A program made the position numbers and the translations under genes. A stretch of 64,000 nt of DNA from Paludibacterium sp. (GTDB lineage: Bacteria; Pseudomonadota; Gammaproteobacteria; Burkholderiales; Chromobacteriaceae), in contig NZ_JAFAND010000025.1 of the NCBI RefSeq assembly GCF_019232825.1, positions 1 to 64,000 on the forward strand, in the 5' to 3' direction. Below the pieces are notes generated by a model. It did no database searches. It saw only the letters and a program-made list of their open reading frames with translations, and was not told where the DNA came from. Numbering within the stretch: position 1 is the first letter of the stretch; every line of letters begins with the position of its first letter. Shown in pieces: positions 17,106-26,563 of the stretch.

Positions 17106-17606
17106 ATGATCAAACTGACCACCAACCTCGGCGACATCATGCTCGAGCTGTATCATGACCGCGCGCCGGACACCGCCGCCAACTTCGAACAGTACGTGCG
17201 CGACGGCCACTACGACGGCACCATCTTTCATCGCGTCATCAACGGCTTCATGATCCAGGGCGGCGGCTTCACCGCCGATATGGAACAAAAGGAAACCCGC
17301 GAGCCGATCAAGAACGAAGCCAATAACGGCGTGGGCAACAAGACCTACACCATCGCCATGGCGCGCACCATGGACCCGCACTCGGCCTCGGCCCAGTTCT
17401 TCATCAACGTCGCCGACAACGACTTCCTCAACCACACCTCTCCGACCGCTCAGGGCTGGGGCTATGCCGTGTTCGGCGAGGTCGTTGATGGCAAGGAAGT
17501 GGTCGATCGCATCAAGACCGTGCCGACCGGCCGCCACGGCGGTCACCAGGACGTGCCCAAGGAACCGGTCACCATCCTTAAGGCCGAAGTGATCGACGCC
17601 GCCTGA
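17106..17606 (+). CDS. ppiB: Cytoplasmic cyclophilin (peptidyl-prolyl isomerase B)
   Basis: A 166-residue cyclophilin without signal peptide, close to the usual 164. [15 protein letters not shown] and [18 protein letters not shown] are clear catalytic segments. AAGGAAG lies before the ATG at 17106; the longer frame from 17073 covers that site. It is a paralogue of the gene just upstream and lies 54 bp before lpxH. Confidence 0.95.
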   Translation: MIKLTTNLGDIMLELYHDRAPDTAANFEQYVRDGHYDGTIFHRVINGFMIQGGGFTADMEQKETREPIKNEANNGVGNKTYTIAMARTMDPHSASAQFFINVADNDFLNHTSPTAQGWGYAVFGEVVDGKEVVDRIKTVPTGRHGGHQDVPKEPVTILKAEVIDAA

Positions 17607-17611
17607 TTCAC

Positions 17612-17635
17612 CGCGCCCCCCGCCCTCGGGGGGCG
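17612..17635 (+). terminator. GC-rich hairpin between ppiB and lpxH
   Basis: GCGCCCCCCG pairs perfectly with CGGGGGGCGC around CCCT, just past the ppiB stop. There is no T run, so it may only stabilise the ppiB mRNA end or attenuate read-through into lpxH. Confidence 0.5.
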
Positions 17636-17660
17636 CTTCCCGACGCCCTTCGGAGCCGCC

Positions 17661-18383
17661 ATGGCCATCCACCTGATTTCCGATCTCCACCTTTCCGACG
17701 ACACGCCCGAACTCACCGCACTGTTCCTCGGCACGCTGCAAGCCTGGCAGGGTCAGCTCGACGCCTTGTACATCCTGGGAGATTTGTTCGAATACTGGGT
17801 CGGCGACGATGACGATTCGCCGTTCTTGCGCGACACGCTGGCGGCCATGCGCGCGTTCGCCGACAAGACGCCGCTGTACGTCATGCACGGCAATCGGGAT
17901 TTTCTGCTGGGTGAAGGCTTTGCCCGCGCCAGCGGCGCGCGGCTACTGTCCGATCCGCATCCGCTCGTGGTCGGCGGCGCGCGTTATCTGTTAAGCCACG
18001 GCGACGCGCTGTGCACCGACGACACCGCCTACCAGCAATTCCGCGCGCAAAGCCGCTCGCCCGCCTGGCAGCAGGCGATGCTGGCGCGGCCGCTGGCCGA
18101 ACGGCACCTGATCGCGCGCATGGCGCGCCAGGAAAGCGAGGCGGCAAAGCGCCAGACCGGCCTGACCGCCATCTCGGACGTCACCGACGCGGCGGTGCTG
18201 GCACTGCTGGATGCCCACGGCTGGCCGGTACTGGTGCACGGTCATACCCACCGGCCGGCGGTCCATGTGGTCGAGCGCGGCGAGCGCCAGACCCAACGCT
18301 GGGTCATCGCCGACTGGCATGACGGCCAAGGCGGCTATCTGGCCATCGACGGCCACGGCATCGGCGCGCACGCGCTGCCCTGA
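17661..18383 (+). CDS. lpxH: UDP-2,3-diacylglucosamine diphosphatase
   Basis: Calcineurin-like phosphoesterase that makes lipid X in lipid A synthesis, at the inner face of the inner membrane. The 240-residue product shows the metal ligands in order: SDLH (Asp8, His10), GDLFEYW (Asp41), HGNRDF (Asn78), SHGDALC, and HGHTHRPAVH near the C-terminus. Length is normal. Pairing with ppiB is common in proteobacteria. A REP sequence lies 22 bp after the stop. Confidence 0.96.
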   Translation: MAIHLISDLHLSDDTPELTALFLGTLQAWQGQLDALYILGDLFEYWVGDDDDSPFLRDTLAAMRAFADKTPLYVMHGNRDFLLGEGFARASGARLLSDPHPLVVGGARYLLSHGDALCTDDTAYQQFRAQSRSPAWQQAMLARPLAERHLIARMARQESEAAKRQTGLTAISDVTDAAVLALLDAHGWPVLVHGHTHRPAVHVVERGERQTQRWVIADWHDGQGGYLAIDGHGIGAHALP

Positions 18384-18404
18384 CACGGCGGCGACGTTCA
18401 CCCT

Positions 18405-18438
18405 GTAGCCGTGCGTTCGCGAAGCAACGCACGTACAC
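18405..18438 (+). repeat. REP sequence, copy 3
   Basis: GTAGCCGTGCGTTCGCG followed by AAGCAACGCACGTACAC, the same family as the copies beside the RAYT gene. It lies between the convergent stop codons of lpxH and selO, a classic place for REPs. Confidence 0.75.
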
Positions 18439-18450
18439 GCCATCTCTTTA

Positions 18451-19902
18451 TCAGCTGGAACAGCTCAAGCAGATCTCGCCCGCCCACTCGGGCGGCAGCG
18501 CCGCGTAGTCCTCGAACGCCGGGGCCTCGTCGAATGGCCGCGACAGACACTGCCGCAGGCGTTCGATCTCGCCGAAGTCGCGCGCGTCGCGCGCTTGGGC
18601 GATCGCCTGTTCGGCCAAATAGTTACGCAAGATATATTTCGGATTGACCGCCAGCATCGCCGCCTGCCGCTCGGCGTCGACGCTCCCCTCGTCGGCGAGC
18701 CGCGCGCGATAGCGATCGCACCAGGCGCGCCAGGCTTCCGGCTCGGCGAAGAGCGCCGCCACGTCGTCACCCGCCCCCTGCCCGTCAAACCGGCTCAAAC
18801 GGCGGAAGAACACGGTGAAATCGGCGGACTGGCCATGCAACAACAAGAGCAGCGCCTGCACCAGCTCGTCGTCCCCCTCGCGCGCCACGAAGAGCCCGAG
18901 CTTGGCGCGGAAGCGATCGAGAAAAGCGCGGCTGAACGCGTCGGGGAATTGATCCAGCACCGCGCGCAGGTCGGCTTCCTCGACCAGCGGCGTGAGCGCG
19001 CTGGCCAGACAGTACAGATTCCAATGCGCGATGCGCGGCTGCTGGTTATAGGCATAGCGGCCGGCGTGGTCGGAGTGGTTGCAGATGTGCGCGGCGTCGA
19101 AAGCGTCCAGAAAGCCGAACGGCCCGTAGTCGAGCGTCAGGCCGAGCATCGACATGTTGTCGCTGTTCATCACGCCATGGCAGAAGCCGACCGCCTGCCA
19201 GGCGGCGACCAATTCGGCGGTGCGGCGCGCGACCTCGGTGAACATCGCCAGATAAGGCCGGTCGGCGTCCCGGCATTCGGCAAAGTGGTGTTGCAGCAGA
19301 TAATCGGCCAGCTCGCGCACCGCGTCGTGCTGACCGCGATGATAGAACACCTCGAACGAACCGAAGCGCACAAAGCTCGGCGCGACCCGCGTCAATACCG
19401 CCGTGGTCTCGGCCGTCTCGCGCCAGACCGTCTCGTCCGACCCCGCCAGGCACAGCGCGCGCGTGGTCGGAATGCCCAAGCCATGCATGGCCTCGGAGCA
19501 CAGGTACTCGCGGATGCTGGAACGCAGCACCGCGCGGCCGTCGCCCATGCGCGAGAACGGCGTGCGCCCAGCGCCTTTCAACTGCAGCTCCATGCGTTCG
19601 CCGCCAAGCGGCAGATCGCCCAAGAGCAGCGCCCGGCCGTCGCCGAGCTGCGGCACGTAGACGCCGAACTGATGGCCGGCGTAGATCGCCGCCAACGGCG
19701 TCATGTCCGCCGGCACGTCGTTACCGGCGAAGAGCGCGAGATGGGCGTCGAGCGTCGCCGCGGAAAGCCCCAGCTCGGCGGCTAACGGGGCGTTTTGCGC
19801 CACCCAATACGGGTCGGACAGCGGCGTGGGGCGCACGCGGCGCCAGAAGGTCTCGGGCAGGTCGAGAAACCGGCGGCCGAAGGGGGGCAAAGGATGGCTC
19901 AT
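18451..19902 (-). CDS. selO: SelO pseudokinase, protein AMPylase
   Basis: YdiU/SelO family, 483 residues, the usual size. SelO proteins have an inverted kinase active site and transfer AMP to proteins, with a role in redox stress. Conserved blocks include QFGVYVPQLGDGRALLLG, ELQLKGAGRTPFSR, GVMNSDNMSMLG and LDYGPFGFLDAF, the last two holding the catalytic and metal-binding aspartates. The extreme C-terminus CLSCSS keeps the typical cysteines; in some relatives this position is selenocysteine. It stands alone. Confidence 0.95.
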   Translation of the reverse strand: MSHPLPPFGRRFLDLPETFWRRVRPTPLSDPYWVAQNAPLAAELGLSAATLDAHLALFAGNDVPADMTPLAAIYAGHQFGVYVPQLGDGRALLLGDLPLGGERMELQLKGAGRTPFSRMGDGRAVLRSSIREYLCSEAMHGLGIPTTRALCLAGSDETVWRETAETTAVLTRVAPSFVRFGSFEVFYHRGQHDAVRELADYLLQHHFAECRDADRPYLAMFTEVARRTAELVAAWQAVGFCHGVMNSDNMSMLGLTLDYGPFGFLDAFDAAHICNHSDHAGRYAYNQQPRIAHWNLYCLASALTPLVEEADLRAVLDQFPDAFSRAFLDRFRAKLGLFVAREGDDELVQALLLLLHGQSADFTVFFRRLSRFDGQGAGDDVAALFAEPEAWRAWCDRYRARLADEGSVDAERQAAMLAVNPKYILRNYLAEQAIAQARDARDFGEIERLRQCLSRPFDEAPAFEDYAALPPEWAGEICLSCSS

Positions 19903-19974
19903 GCCCGGATTTTAGCGGGCGGACGAGGGGATAAAAACGTGGATGATAGTAGGGCTATCCGCCTGCCGGGCCCG

Positions 19975-20454
19975 TCACTTGGCGCGGCCACAACCGCTCT
20001 TGCGCGGATAGCCGCCAGCAGGCGCCGCCGCGCCCTGCCCGCTTTCCCACGCGCGGCGCGCCTCTCGCGCCGCGTTGACCGCCGCGGCCGACAAGCGCAC
20101 GGTGGCGAAATGACTGACTTGGCGCGTCATTTTGGCGATGGCGCCGCAGGACGCGTCGGAGAGCCGCAGCGCGCGGGTGAACGGATAATCGTCATCCTGC
20201 CACGGCGTGAGCCAGAACGCGTGCACCGCGCTCAGCCATTGCTCCACCGCCCGCTGCATGTCGCGCTGGGTATCGGCCTGCACTTGCCACAGCGTCAACG
20301 AGGCGCTGAGCGCGTCGTCGACGTGGTGCTGCAGATCCTGGCCTTGCAAAGACATGGCGGAGCCGAACGCCTCCATCACCGATTGGCAGACCTCGCGCTG
20401 TGCCGCGCTCAGGCAGCGACGATGATGGTCCAGGGTTTCAAAATAGGCTTGCAT
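19975..20454 (-). CDS. Helical protein of unknown function
   Basis: A 159-residue protein I cannot assign. Residues 1-125 look almost entirely alpha-helical with regular heptad-like spacing (ETLDHHRRCLSAAQ, ALSASLTLWQVQADTQ), and the tail is disordered with GYPRKSGCGRAK. The composition recalls phasin-like proteins of betaproteobacteria, but I see no diagnostic motif. It lies 24 bp past the stop of the LysR gene on the same strand, so it could be read from that transcript. Confidence 0.55.
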   Translation of the reverse strand: MQAYFETLDHHRRCLSAAQREVCQSVMEAFGSAMSLQGQDLQHHVDDALSASLTLWQVQADTQRDMQRAVEQWLSAVHAFWLTPWQDDDYPFTRALRLSDASCGAIAKMTRQVSHFATVRLSAAAVNAAREARRAWESGQGAAAPAGGYPRKSGCGRAK

Positions 20455-20478
20455 GCGCGCTCCGCCGGGATGAAAGAG

Positions 20479-21384
20479 TTAGCGATGACCGAGCACTTCG
20501 GGATCGTGCAACTGCCAGACCTCGTTTAACGTGTCGAGCAACAGCCGGATGACCGGATCGCTCTCGCGGTCCGCGGGGTAGATGAACTGCAGATCGTAGC
20601 GCTTACGCACGCCCGGCACCACATAGAGCGCGCCTTCCGCTTCCAGGCCCAGCGCAATCTCCTCGCGCAGGAGGCCAACGCCGACACCGGCGGTCACGAG
20701 CGACACCAGCGTGTCGAGATGGTCGCATTCAGCCACCTTGCGCGGCGCGATGGAGAGTTCGCGCCACAGTTCGCTGGTAAGACGATGAAAGCTGGAGAAT
20801 TGTGACAGGCCGATCCACGGCAGTTTACCGAGCTCGCGAATCTGCCCGCCGTCGAGGCGCTCGCGCCAGGCGCACGGCATGGCCAGCACGAAAGGCAAGC
20901 GGCACAGCAAAATGCTGTTGACGTTGGCGTAAGGGTTCTTGCCCAGGAAGAAACCGGCTTCGAACTCGTGCTTGCGCACTTTGTTGAGCACGTCGATGGT
21001 CACGCCTTGCGACAAACGCAAGTCCAGCAGCGGATAACGCTGCGTCAGTCGCGCCACCCACGGGCCAACGCGCAGCCAATCCGGCGACAACGAGGTGCCA
21101 ATGCGCGCGAGTCCGGCGGGCTGTCCTTTCAGGCCGCGCGCATGATCGACCAGTTGCCGCGCCGATGCCAAAATCGACTGCGCGCGCGGCAACAGCTCCT
21201 GGCCCGCCAGCGTCAGCGTGACGCCACCGGCCGTGCGCTCGAACAACGGCAGTCCGACCTCTTCTTCCAACGCCTTGATTTGCGCGGTCACCGCCGGTTG
21301 CGACAGATGCAACTGTTCGGCAGCCTGGGTCAAATGCCCTTGCTGCGCCACGGTGACGAAAGTGCGCAGTTGATAGATTTCCAT
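20479..21384 (-). CDS. LysR-family transcriptional regulator
   Basis: A 301-residue LysR regulator. The winged helix-turn-helix covers about 1-60 (TQAAEQLHLSQPAVTAQIKA) and the rest is an effector-binding domain. It is transcribed away from satP with 435 bp between, so it is a candidate regulator of the acetate genes; LysR proteins often control divergent neighbours. The start at 21384 gives the family N-terminus MEIYQLRTF; the ORF to 21438 adds an unlike extension. The inducer is unknown. Confidence 0.88.
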   Translation of the reverse strand: MEIYQLRTFVTVAQQGHLTQAAEQLHLSQPAVTAQIKALEEEVGLPLFERTAGGVTLTLAGQELLPRAQSILASARQLVDHARGLKGQPAGLARIGTSLSPDWLRVGPWVARLTQRYPLLDLRLSQGVTIDVLNKVRKHEFEAGFFLGKNPYANVNSILLCRLPFVLAMPCAWRERLDGGQIRELGKLPWIGLSQFSSFHRLTSELWRELSIAPRKVAECDHLDTLVSLVTAGVGVGLLREEIALGLEAEGALYVVPGVRKRYDLQFIYPADRESDPVIRLLLDTLNEVWQLHDPEVLGHR

Positions 21385-21550
21385 GGCGATCTCACCCGCC
21401 GCGCGAGCCGCTCCCTGTTTCCCATGTTTTGATGGCAACGAGCATAGCAGCTATGCATTTTGACTACAACGCAGCCGTTATGCCTGGCCCCGGTCCATCT
21501 TCCGTCAGAGAAAAACACCAAAATGGAGCAAAAAATCTACTCTATTACAA

Positions 21551-21623
21551 TGATTTATATGATTTTTTGCGACGCATCATCGGTCACACAAATTTGCGAC
21601 ATCAAAAAATGCGATTGGCCAGC
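21551..21623 (+). promoter_or_regulatory. Conserved upstream block shared by satP and acs, copy 1
   Basis: Over 73 ungapped positions it agrees with 22447-22519 at 53 (by hand count). The outer parts are strongest: TGATTTATAT, TTTTTGC, GCATCATCG and ATCAAAAAATGCGATTGGC; the middle 10-20 bases differ. Its end lies about 195 bp before satP. The gap from 21385 to 21819 holds no other recognisable gene. Confidence 0.65.
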
Positions 21624-21819
21624 ATCCATGCACATCACATATGTTGCAGCAAGCGGCGCCCCCCCGCGGAATCTACGCGGGCAAAAGACCGCCGCGGGCG
21701 ATACCACGCCTGAATAACAACAAACGGACCAGCAATTCGATTCATTCCTTTGTTTGATCCACCACGATGCCTGACTGGCATGGGACTGCATCACTCACAC
21801 TACACAAGGAGACGCACAC

Positions 21820-22365
21820 ATGGACAACAAACTGGCCAACCCCGCCCCTCTCGGGCTCTGCGGTTTCGCCCTCACGACATGGCTGCTCAGCATGGTCAAC
21901 GCCGGCTGGTTCAGCGGTGACGCGGTGCCGATGGTGCTCGCCTGCGCGTTCGCGTTCGGCGGCACGGCGCAATTCTTCGCCGGATTGATGGAAATGCCGC
22001 GCGGCAACACCTTCGGGTTCGTCGCGTTCTGCGGTTATGGCTCGTTCTGGTGGACCTTCGCTCTGTTCGTCGTGTTCTTCGCCAACAAGGTGCCAGGCGC
22101 GTTCGTCGGCTGGTATCTGCTGCTGTGGGGCCTGTTCACCGCCATGCTGTGGGTGGCGTCGCTCAAAAAGAACACCGCGCTCAAGCTGATCTTTACCGCC
22201 TTGACGGTGACCTTCTTCCTGCTCGCCTTCAAGGATCTGTTCGGTTTGGCGAGCCTGGGCGTGCTCGGCGGCTATCTGGGCATGGTCACCGCCGCGCTGG
22301 CTTTCTATCTGGCCGCGGCCGAAGTCATCAACGAATCGTACGGCAAGACGGTATTGCCGATCTGA
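21820..22365 (+). CDS. satP: Acetate/succinate transporter, GPR1/FUN34/YaaH family
   Basis: A 181-residue inner-membrane protein with six hydrophobic segments. The family motif NPAPLGL is at residues 6-12, and FAFGGTAQFFAGLMEM plus FGFVAFCGYGSFWW match the acetate-uptake group. It should import acetate, which the adjacent acetyl-CoA synthetase activates. AGGAG precedes the ATG. It ends in a clear terminator, so it is a separate transcript from acs although both share an upstream block. Confidence 0.93.
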   Translation: MDNKLANPAPLGLCGFALTTWLLSMVNAGWFSGDAVPMVLACAFAFGGTAQFFAGLMEMPRGNTFGFVAFCGYGSFWWTFALFVVFFANKVPGAFVGWYLLLWGLFTAMLWVASLKKNTALKLIFTALTVTFFLLAFKDLFGLASLGVLGGYLGMVTAALAFYLAAAEVINESYGKTVLPI

Positions 22366-22375
22366 TTGCCTGACC

Positions 22376-22405
22376 ATGGGCGGGGTTGTCCCCGCCCATT
22401 TTCAT
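22376..22405 (+). terminator. Terminator of satP
   Basis: ATGGGCGGGG pairs perfectly with CCCCGCCCAT around TTGT, followed by TTTTCATT. Confidence 0.9.
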
Positions 22406-22446
22406 TCCCAGGGGCGATTTCGAGTAAAAACACGACTATATGTTAT

Positions 22447-22519
22447 TGATTAATATATGTTTTTGCATTGCATCATCGAAACAAATAATTCAACACATCA
22501 GAAAATGCGATTGGCGAGC
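22447..22519 (+). promoter_or_regulatory. Conserved upstream block shared by satP and acs, copy 2
   Basis: Same order and spacing of subsites as copy 1: TGATTAATAT, TTTTTGC, GCATCATCG, then ATCAGAAAATGCGATTGGC. Its end is 73 bp before the acs start, which is a plausible promoter position. The exact spacing conservation suggests a protein-bound promoter, not chance similarity. Confidence 0.65.
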
Positions 22520-22592
22520 CGAGCCGCAAGCTCGTAACGTTAGCTAAACAACGAAATGGCCGTCCCATAGATTGCACAGAGGAGAACACCGC

Positions 22593-24557
22593 ATGTCCGG
22601 CATCGAATCCATTCTCAAAGAAACCCGCAGCTTTCCGCCCTCCGACGACTTCCGCCAAAAGGCGGTCATCCCGGGCATGGAAGCCTACAATGCCTTGTGC
22701 GATCAGGCCAACGGCCAATATCTGTCCTTCTGGGGCGATATGGCGCGTGAACTGCTGAGTTGGAAAAAGCCGTTCTCGCGCGTGCTCGACGAGAGCGCCG
22801 CGCCGTTCTTCAAATGGTTCGACGACGGCCAACTCAATGTGTCGTATAACTGCATCGACCGCCACCTGGCGCAAAACGCCAACAAAATCGCGCTGATCTT
22901 CGAAGCCGACGACGGCGCAGTGACCCGCGTCACCTACGCCGAACTGCACCGTCGCGTCTGCCAATTCGCCAACGGCCTGAAGAGCCTGGGCATCAAGAAA
23001 GGCGACCGCGTGGTGATATACATGCCGATGGTGATCGAAGCCATCGTCGCCATGCAGGCTTGTGCCCGGATCGGCGCCATCCATTCGGTGGTGTTTGGCG
23101 GCTTCTCCGCCGGCGCGCTGCGCGACCGCGTGCAGGATGCGGGCGCCCGCCTGCTGATCACCGCCAACGAAGGCCTGCGCGGCGGCAAGGGCGTGCCGCT
23201 CAAGGCCACGACCGATGAAGCCATCGCCTTGGGCGGCTGCGACACCGTCGAACACGTCGTGGTCTACCGCCGCACCGACTCCGAACCCGCCTGGGACGCC
23301 AACCGCGACGTCTGGTGGCATCAATTGGTGGAAAAGCAGCCGGAACAATGCGAACCGGAATGGATGAATGCCGAGGACCCGCTGTTCATCCTCTACACCT
23401 CCGGCTCGACCGGCAAACCCAAGGGTATCCAGCACTCGACCGCGGGCTACCTGCTGGGCGCCATCAACAGCTTCCGCTGGGTCTTCGACTACCGTCCCAA
23501 CGACGTCTTCTGGTGCACCGCCGACGTCGGTTGGATCACCGGCCACACCTATGTCTGCTACGGCCCGCTGGGCAATGGCGCGACCCAAGTCATCTTCGAA
23601 GGCGTGCCGACCTACCCGGACGCCACGCGCTTCTGGCGCATGATCGAGCGGCACAAGGTCAGCCTGTTCTACACCGCGCCGACCGCCATCCGCTCGCTGA
23701 TCAAGCTCGGCGCCGACGCACCCAAGCAATTCGACCTGTCGTCGCTGCGCGTGCTCGGCACGGTCGGCGAGCCGATCAATCCGGAAGCCTGGATGTGGTA
23801 CTACGAGGTGGTCGGCGGCGGCCGCTGCCCGATCGTCGACACCTGGTGGCAAACCGAAACCGGTTCGGCCATGATTGCGCCGCTGCCGGGCGCCGTGCCG
23901 ACCAAGCCCGGTTCCTGCACACTGCCGCTACCTGGCGTCATGGCCGACATCGTCGACGAGTCCGGTGCGCCGGTGGAAGCCGGCAAAGGCGGCTTCCTGG
24001 TGATCAAGAAGCCGTTCCCGAGCCTGGTGCGCACTATCTGGGGCGACCCGGAGCGCTTCAAGAAAACCTATTTCCCGGAAGAGTTCGATGGCAAGTTCTA
24101 CCTGGCCGGCGACTCGGCGCACCGCGACGAAAACGGCTACTTCTGGATCATGGGCCGTATCGACGACGTGCTCAACGTTTCCGGCCACCGCCTAGGCACG
24201 ATGGAAATCGAATCGGCCTTGGTAGCCAACCCGCTGGTGGCCGAGGCCGCCGTGGTCGGCAAGCCGCACGAGATCAAGGGCGAGGCGGTGGTCGCGTTCG
24301 TGGTGCTCAAGGGACCGCGGCCGCAGGGCGACGAGGCGCGCAAGGTGGCCGACAACCTCAAGCAATGGGTGGCGCACGAAATCGGCAAGATCGCCCAGCC
24401 GGACGAAATCCGCTTCGGCGAGAACCTGCCCAAGACCCGCTCCGGCAAGATCATGCGCCGCTTGCTGCGTTCGCTGGCGCGCGGCGAGGAGATCGTGCAG
24501 GACGTTTCGACGCTGGAAAATCCGCAGATCCTGCAGCAGTTGCAGGAGTCCGCCTAA
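22593..24557 (+). CDS. acs: Acetyl-CoA synthetase
   Basis: Activates acetate to acetyl-CoA through acetyl-AMP. The 654-residue protein has the usual length. The P-loop is [11 protein letters not shown] near 268-278, and the block [16 protein letters not shown] and WWQTETGS follow. The C-terminal domain ends with [12 protein letters not shown] near 615-625; its lysine is the known acetylation site that switches the enzyme off in other bacteria. GAGGAGA precedes the ATG at 22593, excluding the seven-codon longer frame. Strong terminator downstream. Confidence 0.97.
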   Translation: MSGIESILKETRSFPPSDDFRQKAVIPGMEAYNALCDQANGQYLSFWGDMARELLSWKKPFSRVLDESAAPFFKWFDDGQLNVSYNCIDRHLAQNANKIALIFEADDGAVTRVTYAELHRRVCQFANGLKSLGIKKGDRVVIYMPMVIEAIVAMQACARIGAIHSVVFGGFSAGALRDRVQDAGARLLITANEGLRGGKGVPLKATTDEAIALGGCDTVEHVVVYRRTDSEPAWDANRDVWWHQLVEKQPEQCEPEWMNAEDPLFILYTSGSTGKPKGIQHSTAGYLLGAINSFRWVFDYRPNDVFWCTADVGWITGHTYVCYGPLGNGATQVIFEGVPTYPDATRFWRMIERHKVSLFYTAPTAIRSLIKLGADAPKQFDLSSLRVLGTVGEPINPEAWMWYYEVVGGGRCPIVDTWWQTETGSAMIAPLPGAVPTKPGSCTLPLPGVMADIVDESGAPVEAGKGGFLVIKKPFPSLVRTIWGDPERFKKTYFPEEFDGKFYLAGDSAHRDENGYFWIMGRIDDVLNVSGHRLGTMEIESALVANPLVAEAAVVGKPHEIKGEAVVAFVVLKGPRPQGDEARKVADNLKQWVAHEIGKIAQPDEIRFGENLPKTRSGKIMRRLLRSLARGEEIVQDVSTLENPQILQQLQESA

Positions 24558-24628
24558 GTCTCCGGGGGGAGCGAGACGACGCCGGCGCCTAGACGCGGCG
24601 CGTGATAAAGGCAACAAACGACACTGAC

Positions 24629-24655
24629 AGCCCGGCGCTTGCCGGGCTTTTTATT
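24629..24655 (+). terminator. Terminator of acs
   Basis: AGCCCGGC pairs with GCCGGGCT around GCTT, followed by TTTTATT. It lies about 70 bp after the stop. Confidence 0.9.
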
Positions 24656-24692
24656 GCCTTAGAACCGCTAACAAAACACATTTCGTGGTTGG

Positions 24693-24724
24693 GTAGCGTG
24701 CGCTCGCGCAGCAACGCACGGCCT
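24693..24724 (+). repeat. REP sequence, copy 4
   Basis: GTAGCGTGCGCTCGCG followed by CAGCAACGCACGGCCT, matching the other three copies except one core change. It lies beyond the acs terminator. The rest of the 360-bp gap to the AraC-type gene holds only this and no gene that I can see. Confidence 0.75.
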
Positions 24725-24917
24725 CAGGACTCGCATAAGACGTGCTACAAAACTTGAGCAGAGCCTTAGCGGAGCTTTTGTTAGAGATTCTTAGGGAACG
24801 CTTAAGGAGAGTAGGATTAAGCTCGGGATTTTCGCCCCGGCAACTCGTCTAGACCAGCAATATCTGTCAGGACAGGTGACGCCGGTACAGGCATAGTGGC
24901 AGGTTGAGGAGAAAGCC

Positions 24918-25784
24918 ATGACCGATGAACGTGCGCAGGCCTACGCCAAACGCTTCAACCGGGTGTTCGATTACATCGACCACCATCTGGATGAGGATTT
25001 GTCGCTCGATCTGCTCAGTCAGGTGGCCAATTTTTCCAAGTTCCATTTCCAACGGCAATTCACCGACTATTGCGGCATCAGCGTCAGCCGCTACATCCAG
25101 CTGGTGCGCATGAAGCGCGCCTCGTACCGGCTGGCGTTCAACCCGCTGGAGCGCATCATCGACATCGCGCTCGAAGCGGGCTTCGAAAATCCGGAATCGT
25201 TCTCCCGCGCCTTCAAGCATCTGTTCGGCCAGACGCCCAGCCAGTTTCGCGCCAACCCGGCCTGGGAGGACTGGTGCCAGCGTTACCACCAGCACCGCCG
25301 CAAGCGCAAGCTCAACCGCGAGGTGACCATCGTCGATTACCCCACCACGGCGCTGGCCGTGCTGGAGCATGTCGGTTCGCCGCATCAGATCAACCACAGC
25401 GTGCGCCGCTTCATCGAATGGCGCGCGCAAACCGGACTCGCGCAGGGCGACGGCAGCCTGGCCCTCGGCATCGCCTACGACAATCCGGAGACCACGCCGG
25501 CGCAGACGTTCCGCTTTGGCATCGCCAGGTCGGTCGAGGCGCCGGTACCGCCCAACCACCATGGGGTAGTCAACAAGACACTGCCCGGCGGCCGCTGCGC
25601 CGTGCTGCGCCACACCGGCGCGCACGAAGGGCTGTGCGAGCAAGTGCCCTATCTGTATCGCGATTGGCTGCCGCAAAGCGGCGAGGAATTGCGCGATTTC
25701 CCCTTGTTCTTCCACTACCTGAATTTTGTGCCGGAGACGCCGGAGCACCTATTGGTGACCGACATCTACCTGCCGCTGAAATAG
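24918..25784 (+). CDS. AraC-family regulator with GyrI-like domain
   Basis: A 288-residue regulator with the two-helix AraC DNA-binding domain at the N-terminus (about 10-112: LSLDLLSQVANFSKFHFQRQ and DIALEAGFENPESFSRAF) and a GyrI/SbmC-like ligand-binding domain behind it (about 130-288). This order is that of Rob/SoxS-type regulators with a small-molecule sensor, often controlling multidrug efflux. GAGGAGAAAGCC precedes the ATG. No target gene is adjacent. Confidence 0.88.
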   Translation: MTDERAQAYAKRFNRVFDYIDHHLDEDLSLDLLSQVANFSKFHFQRQFTDYCGISVSRYIQLVRMKRASYRLAFNPLERIIDIALEAGFENPESFSRAFKHLFGQTPSQFRANPAWEDWCQRYHQHRRKRKLNREVTIVDYPTTALAVLEHVGSPHQINHSVRRFIEWRAQTGLAQGDGSLALGIAYDNPETTPAQTFRFGIARSVEAPVPPNHHGVVNKTLPGGRCAVLRHTGAHEGLCEQVPYLYRDWLPQSGEELRDFPLFFHYLNFVPETPEHLLVTDIYLPLK

Positions 25785-25870
25785 GCGCGTTCAGGCGCTT
25801 GGCGGCACGGTTGAAGGCCGCTTCACTTCATCGGATAATGACTCCCTTTTAGCCGTCTGTCCTTTGCCGC

Positions 25871-26563
25871 ATGTCTCAGCCCGTCAAACCGCCCATTAGC
25901 GCCGATGACATCGACGCCATCCTGCCGCAAACCCAGTGCCGTCAATGTCGCTTCGACGGCTGCCGGCCCTATGCCGAGGCCATTGCGCGCGGCGAGGCCG
26001 ACATCAACCGCTGCCCGCCCGGCGGGCTCGACGGCATTCGCCGGCTCGCCACGCTGACCGGCCAGGCATTTCGGATTTTCGAGGCAGACGCGCCGCAACC
26101 GAAGCCGCGCGAGCTTGCGCTGATCGACGAGGAAAACTGCATCGGCTGCACGCTGTGCATTCAAGCTTGTCCGGTCGACGCGATTCTCGGCGCCGCCAAG
26201 TCGATGCACACGGTGCTCGGCGACGAATGCACCGGTTGCGCGCTGTGCGTCGCGCCCTGCCCGGTCGACGCCATCCGCATGGAACCGGTCACCCCCGCGG
26301 TGGAGGGGCTGTCGGCGGAGCGCTCCGCACTGGCGCGGCGCCGTTACCAGTTCCGTTTGGCACGGCTTCAGCGCGAACGAGAGGAAAAAGCCGCACGGCT
26401 CGCCGCGCGCTCGGCCGCGCCCGCCCCGGCCACGGCGCCGACCGCCGCGCCGCAATCCAGCGCGGCCAATATGCTCGACGAGCAGAAAAAAGCCGTTATC
26501 GCCGCCGCCATGCGCCGTGCCGCCGAACTACAGGCGGCGCGCAAAACCGGAGACAAGACATGA
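25871..26563 (+). CDS. rnfB: RnfB/RsxB-type iron-sulfur protein
   Basis: A 230-residue ferredoxin-like subunit B of the Rnf/Rsx electron-transport complex. A 4Fe-4S domain uses C23, C26, C31 and C48; two ferredoxin clusters follow at C90-C93-C96-C100 and C120-C123-C126-C130. The usual N-terminal membrane helix is missing and a charged helical Ala-rich tail (about 155-230) is added. No other rnf gene is nearby. The pairing with nth recalls the E. coli rsx-nth cluster, and the stop overlaps the nth start (ATGA). Confidence 0.88.
   Translation: MSQPVKPPISADDIDAILPQTQCRQCRFDGCRPYAEAIARGEADINRCPPGGLDGIRRLATLTGQAFRIFEADAPQPKPRELALIDEENCIGCTLCIQACPVDAILGAAKSMHTVLGDECTGCALCVAPCPVDAIRMEPVTPAVEGLSAERSALARRRYQFRLARLQREREEKAARLAARSAAPAPATAPTAAPQSSAANMLDEQKKAVIAAAMRRAAELQAARKTGDKT

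Noticed and set aside
21611..21640. A sigma-54 promoter in the satP/acs block
   Set aside because: GG and GC are 11 bases apart in both copies instead of 10, and the TGGCAC and TTGC contexts are missing.
22473..23852. A 459-codon minus-strand frame opposite acs
   Set aside because: It runs antisense to the clear acetyl-CoA synthetase and shows no family features.
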